Shown piece by piece: positions 6,850-9,925 of a DNA stretch of 9,925 nt. The translations under genes and the position numbers were made by a program. The stretch's first letter is position 1. Every line of letters starts with the position of its first letter. This DNA is from Akkermansiaceae bacterium (GTDB lineage Bacteria; Verrucomicrobiota; Verrucomicrobiia; Verrucomicrobiales; Akkermansiaceae): positions 1 to 9,925 of the forward strand of contig WTJZ01000243.1 of NCBI GenBank assembly GCA_011524615.1, written 5' to 3'. The notes under the pieces were generated by a model. The model saw nothing but the letters and a program-made list of their open reading frames with translations, did no database searches and was not told where the DNA came from.

Positions 6850-6883
6850 CGACATACGAAATTATAATAAGCGCCAAATACTC
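6850..6883 (-). promoter_or_regulatory. Putative ECF promoter of the propeller-cytochrome/sulfatase operon
   Basis: On the minus strand TTTGGCGC (6878-6871), 16 bases and TGTCG (6854-6850) repeat the element found before the sigma cluster (1891-1919). The two 29-base blocks agree at 23 positions, including all eight bases of the first box and all five of the second. The decamer GAGTATTTGG (6883-6874) is also shared and overlaps the first box here. Transcription would start near 6844, leaving a leader of about 160 bases. It suggests that one or both sigma factors in this window drive the operon. This is inferred, with no expression data. Confidence 0.55.
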
Positions 6884-7117
6884 AAAAAGCAACTAATATG
6901 AATGCCAAACACACCCAAAAACCACACCAATGACTCTGAAGGACAATAAAAACCAAAGTCCCTCTAATTCTACCAACCTTCAAGCCAACATCTGTGTATA
7001 CCGAGCGGCACTCCAATAAAGTGACAGCATACCCAGACTTAACTAAAGCTCTGACATCACTCGCAGCTGTAAATATCTTCAAAAAAGAAGTAACATCAAA
7101 AAAAGGCACAATAACTC

Positions 7118-7144
7118 TTGCAACCCATCGCTTTCAGTGATAAC
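7118..7144 (+). promoter_or_regulatory. Possible housekeeping promoter of tRNA-fMet
   Basis: TTGCAA (7118-7123) and GATAAC (7139-7144) each match four of six bases of the -35 and -10 consensus, 15 bases apart. The start of transcription would fall just before the tRNA at 7162. The spacing is short and the match is modest. Confidence 0.35.
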
Positions 7145-7161
7145 ACCCTGCTCCACTCAAT

Positions 7162-7238
<77 letters not shown>

Positions 7239-7240
7239 AT

Positions 7241-7283
7241 AAAAGCCCTTTAGTTCAATACTAAAGGGCTTTTTCCTTTTTTC
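7241..7283 (+). terminator. Intrinsic terminator of tRNA-fMet
   Basis: A perfect 13-pair stem, AAAAGCCCTTTAG (7241-7253) with CTAAAGGGCTTTT (7261-7273), loop of seven, followed by a T-rich tail (TTCCTTTTTTCC region). It begins two bases after the CCA end. The A/T-rich ends make it able to act on both strands, but no gene points into it from the right. Confidence 0.93.
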
Positions 7284-7577
7284 CACTGATCGTTAGTAAC
7301 TCTCTATCACCCATATAAGGATAATGCTCACTCATATGTAATCTTGATGAAGAGACGTGGTGCGTCATGCGAGAATAGACTCAAGCCCCCCCTCCGAATG
7401 AAACGCGCCCCTTCTAGTACTGTGACTTTATTTTGAGAAAGGCATCTGAGATTTTATCAAAACTCTACATTTTGGCCTAAAGATCCTGCTAGGCATACCG
7501 AGTCACGTCACTTTTTTTGAGACAGCACTTTACCTTTTCCCCAGCATGTGAATAACCATTAGTAGAATTATTATAAA
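7284..7577. other. Intergenic region before the membrane-protein cluster
   Basis: No gene is seen here. A weak inverted repeat GCCTA/TAGGC lies at 7475-7494. A/T-rich sequence TAGAATTATTATAAA leads straight into the ATG at 7578, so a promoter may sit close to the start, perhaps giving a very short leader. I cannot place a convincing -35/-10 pair. Confidence 0.4.
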
Positions 7578-9362
7578 ATGGACAAAGGATCATTCTTTCG
7601 CCGCATCCTCATGGCTGCTCTCGTCTTCTCAATTTCGATCATCTACGTATTTGTTTCCTTCAGAGGTCTCAGTACTGCAGAGGGAATGGAAAAGGCTCAA
7701 CTTGCACGTCAAATCGCAAGAGGGAACTTCAGCACAAAAGTTATTCGTCCTGTATCAATAGGACAATACAATGAGAAACAAGGGCCTGTCACAGACCTGT
7801 CCGTCCTGACAGAAAAGGATACCTACAATGCGCCTCTCTACCCCATTGTACTTGGGAGTATATTCAAAGTATTTAATGTTGACGACTTTAAGAACTGGGA
7901 AATGGAAAAGGGACAAGATGTCTTTGGTCCAGACCGTATTATAGTAGGCTTTAGTGCTCTCTGCTTTATTATTGCTGCTATCTTTATTTACGCTACTGCC
8001 AGATCGATTTTCGACGCGACTATAGCAGGTGTTACCTTCTTTGTGTTAGTCACCTGTGACCTCTTTTGGTCATTCACGCAGACTGGCCTACCTAACAGCA
8101 TGATGCTGATGCTCTTTGCCGCCGCTCTATTCTGTATCTATAAGGCAACCGAGAAGACGGACGAAGAACAAGGCACCTCATCCATGATCTTTGGTCTCAT
8201 CGCTGGACTATTACTCGTTCTTCTCTGTCTCACCAACTGGATCTGCATCTGGCTATTGATTGGCTACTTGATCTACTCTCTCTTCTTCATCAAACCTAAA
8301 GGAATCGTAGCCGGCGGCACAGCAGTCATCGCTCTACTCGCCTTTATCCTCCCTGTCATGACTAATGTGGCTCAAACCGGAAACCCATTTGGCACCGCAT
8401 TCTATACAGTGTACAATGGACTCGGGAGTTCCGAAGAGGTTGTAATGCGCTCGATCGAAGGAGGAAAGGCCGTTCCATTCCGAGATCTAGCACTCAAGTT
8501 TGTACGTAATGTGTTTGGTCAGGTCTCCCATGTCTATGAGTACTCAGGGTATGTGATCGCGGCTCCACTATTCTTCCTCAGTCTGATGCACAGCTTTAAG
8601 AAACGTGCAGTCAATAGCTTCAAGTGGGGGCTCTGCATTATGTGGGCCTGTGCCTCACTAGGAATGGTCATCTATGGCTTTGGCGAGGATGCCCTCCACC
8701 CGACACAGATGCACTACCTCTTCACCGGAGTTATGTCCGCCTACGGGATCGCAGTTGTTATGATACTCTGGGCCCGCACATCAGCGAGCCGTGAACAAAT
8801 AGGAATTATTCGTCATGGGCACCTCGTCATCCTAGCCGTGGTTGCATCCGTACCAATGCTCCTCTCACTTCCGAATACCATTTACCAAGGCATCTCCTCT
8901 GAAAGAAGTCGATCCATGTGGCCGCCCTATCACCCAGCTTCACTCAATAAGTCCTTGTCAGCTATGGTGCAAGACGACCAGTACATCTTCTCTGACCAGC
9001 CATGGGCCGTTGCGTGGTATGCTGACAGAACAGCCATCTGGACTCCACAAACATCTCGTATGATTGAACAGGTAGAAAAGATGGCCAGTCGAGCCAACTC
9101 TCCTATCGCAGGCTTCCACATCTCACCTGTCACTCTCGGTGATGATGAGTTCTTCAAGAGTTATATCAAGAACCTCGACACCATCCCTCTCGCTCTAGAT
9201 GGATGGAACTACATCATGTCTGGAGGCAAATTAGACCTCGGGACTCTGGCCAAGAACAGTAAAGAATCGTCCAAAATTGTGCGTAGATACCCGTACCCAT
9301 ATCCCCTTAATGGTACCATCATGATGTATTATTCCGCGGAACAAATTAGAAGATCGAACTAA
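7578..9362 (+). CDS. Polytopic inner-membrane protein, GT-C glycosyltransferase-like (family 39 type), specificity unknown
   Basis: A 594-residue membrane protein with about ten or eleven hydrophobic segments: near residues 10-28, 121-141, 148-170, 173-190, 203-235 (probably two), 241-262, 323-340, 350-372, 380-400 and 417-435. A soluble C-terminal part of about 160 residues follows. The layout, with a long loop after the first helix carrying acidic residues (STAEGMEKAQLARQIA, E35 and E38) and then APLYPIVLGSIFKVF, resembles lipid-linked-sugar glycosyltransferases of the PMT/ArnT kind. These move a sugar from a polyprenyl phosphate donor on the outer face of the membrane. I see no motif that fixes donor or acceptor, and a DPD- or DE-type catalytic loop is not obvious. 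It is the first gene of a row with xseB (nine bases on) and dxs. No Shine-Dalgarno sequence precedes the ATG. Membrane location is sure; the enzyme class is tentative. Confidence 0.75.
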   Translation: MDKGSFFRRILMAALVFSISIIYVFVSFRGLSTAEGMEKAQLARQIARGNFSTKVIRPVSIGQYNEKQGPVTDLSVLTEKDTYNAPLYPIVLGSIFKVFNVDDFKNWEMEKGQDVFGPDRIIVGFSALCFIIAAIFIYATARSIFDATIAGVTFFVLVTCDLFWSFTQTGLPNSMMLMLFAAALFCIYKATEKTDEEQGTSSMIFGLIAGLLLVLLCLTNWICIWLLIGYLIYSLFFIKPKGIVAGGTAVIALLAFILPVMTNVAQTGNPFGTAFYTVYNGLGSSEEVVMRSIEGGKAVPFRDLALKFVRNVFGQVSHVYEYSGYVIAAPLFFLSLMHSFKKRAVNSFKWGLCIMWACASLGMVIYGFGEDALHPTQMHYLFTGVMSAYGIAVVMILWARTSASREQIGIIRHGHLVILAVVASVPMLLSLPNTIYQGISSERSRSMWPPYHPASLNKSLSAMVQDDQYIFSDQPWAVAWYADRTAIWTPQTSRMIEQVEKMASRANSPIAGFHISPVTLGDDEFFKSYIKNLDTIPLALDGWNYIMSGGKLDLGTLAKNSKESSKIVRRYPYPYPLNGTIMMYYSAEQIRRSN

Positions 9363-9371
9363 GTATTTTAT

Positions 9372-9632
9372 ATGCACCTAGAAGAAGCCATCGAGCGTCT
9401 CCAGCAGATCGTCCTCGATATTGAAAACAAGCAGTTGCCACTGCACGAAATCATGTCACTCCACGAAGAAGGCCAAAAGCTCGTGAACCTTTCGGAAAGC
9501 CTTTTAAAAGAAGCCTCTAAGAAATTAGAAGTCAAACAAGTAGCAGTTGACTCGCAACCAATTCAGGGGAATGTTACACAACCAGCTCCTGATAACGCCC
9601 CATCAGATAACGACGAGATCAGCCTTTTCTAA
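9372..9632 (+). CDS. xseB: Exodeoxyribonuclease VII small subunit
   Basis: An 86-residue small subunit of exonuclease VII, which binds the large XseA subunit to form the enzyme that degrades single-stranded DNA to oligonucleotides during repair. Residues 1-53 are the family's two-helix core: LEEAIERLQQIVLDIENKQL, then PLHEIMSLHEEGQKLVNLSE. They match the usual pattern of an acidic helix, a turn with PL, and EEG. A tail of about 33 residues, rich in Gln, Pro, Asp and Asn, follows and ends in DEISLF; the family is often about 75-85 residues, so the length is normal. The gene lies nine bases after the membrane-protein gene and nine before dxs; xseB next to dxs is a common bacterial arrangement. 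xseA is not in the window. No Shine-Dalgarno sequence is seen. Confidence 0.88.
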   Translation: MHLEEAIERLQQIVLDIENKQLPLHEIMSLHEEGQKLVNLSESLLKEASKKLEVKQVAVDSQPIQGNVTQPAPDNAPSDNDEISLF

Positions 9633-9641
9633 TAATTTCCA

Positions 9642-9925
9642 ATGCCCTCAACACTTCTCTCCTCTATCCAATCTCCTGAAGACATTCAGGACTACACACC
9701 TGATCAGCGTCTAGAACTTGCGGCAGAAATCCGTGAGACCCTCATCAATGAGCTCGCTAAAACTGGTGGCCACCTTGGACCTAACCTCGGTGTAGTAGAG
9801 CTCTGTATCGCGATGCATACAGTCTTCTCTACTCCTGAAGACAAGTTCACCTTTGACGTCTCTCACCAAGGGTACGTGCACAAGATGCTTACAGGGCGAG
9901 CCAACCAGATCGATACGATTCGCCA
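9642..9925 (+). CDS. dxs: 1-deoxy-D-xylulose-5-phosphate synthase, N-terminal part (runs off the window)
   Basis: The first 94 residues of Dxs, the thiamine-diphosphate enzyme that joins pyruvate and glyceraldehyde 3-phosphate in the first step of the MEP isoprenoid pathway. Residues 42-53 read GGHLGPNLGVVE, the family's cofactor-site segment with its conserved His (H44). FDVSHQGYVHKMLTGR (71-86) is the second signature, with H75 and H80; most family members read DVGHQAYPHK here. The N-terminal stretch LRELAAEIR-like (QRLELAAEIRETLI) also fits. The ATG at 9642 lies nine bases after the xseB stop, so it is probably co-transcribed. The full protein is normally about 620-640 residues, so most is outside the window. 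Confidence 0.95.
   Translation, partial: MPSTLLSSIQSPEDIQDYTPDQRLELAAEIRETLINELAKTGGHLGPNLGVVELCIAMHTVFSTPEDKFTFDVSHQGYVHKMLTGRANQIDTIR

Larger units (their letters stand above)
6686..7161. other. Intergenic region between the sulfatase operon and tRNA-fMet
   Basis: Holds, from left to right, a leader hairpin (6719-6737), the putative ECF promoter facing left (6850-6883), an A/C-rich stretch (about 6884-7110) in which I see no gene, and a likely tRNA promoter (7118-7144). The only open frame here, 6882-7109 minus, starts at GTG, has no coding look and runs into the promoter element. Confidence 0.6.

Noticed and set aside
6882..7109. 75-residue open frame on the minus strand in the intergenic region
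   Set aside because: It begins at GTG, has no recognisable domain or ribosome-binding signal, and its end runs into the promoter-like element at 6850-6883.
7475..7494. Inverted repeat GCCTA/TAGGC before the membrane-protein gene
   Set aside because: Only five pairs with a ten-base loop; expected by chance in a region of this size.

Overview
The window looks like a chromosomal segment from a bacterium of the PVC group, most likely Verrucomicrobiota. The evidence is a large secreted protein combining a PVC-type dehydrogenase-like propeller, a HEAT-like region and a C-terminal c-type cytochrome domain, paired with a secreted sulfatase. ECF-type sigma factors packed against a Ser/Thr kinase with a DWG metal motif also fit. 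I cannot name a genus. None of the eight start codons has a recognisable Shine-Dalgarno sequence.

Layout. Bases 1-1827 (minus strand) hold a regulatory cluster. It is transcribed from right to left as ECF sigma factor B (1240-1827), its tandem paralogue A (537-1133), and then a Ser/Thr kinase whose N-terminal 177 residues are in the window (1-533). Bases 1951-6685 (minus strand) hold a two-gene operon, the propeller-cytochrome protein followed by the sulfatase, closed by a strong intrinsic terminator at 1951-1996. Bases 7162-7273 (plus strand) hold an initiator tRNA-fMet with its own terminator. Bases 7578-9925 (plus strand) hold a tight three-gene row: a polytopic membrane protein resembling GT-C glycosyltransferases, xseB, and the start of dxs.

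How they may work together. A 29-base element (TTTGGCGC, 16-base spacer, TGTCG) lies upstream of the sigma cluster (1891-1919) and upstream of the propeller/sulfatase operon (6850-6878), matching at 23 of 29 positions by hand count. It has the shape of an ECF promoter. My inference is that one or both sigma factors activate their own cluster and the sulfatase operon, with the adjacent kinase as a likely signal input. The kinase itself is unusual: it lacks the normal beta-3 lysine but has a lysine in the glycine-rich loop, exactly where eukaryotic WNK kinases carry theirs. The plus-strand cluster is more ordinary housekeeping (DNA repair nuclease subunit and isoprenoid precursor synthesis) preceded by an envelope membrane protein of unknown specificity.
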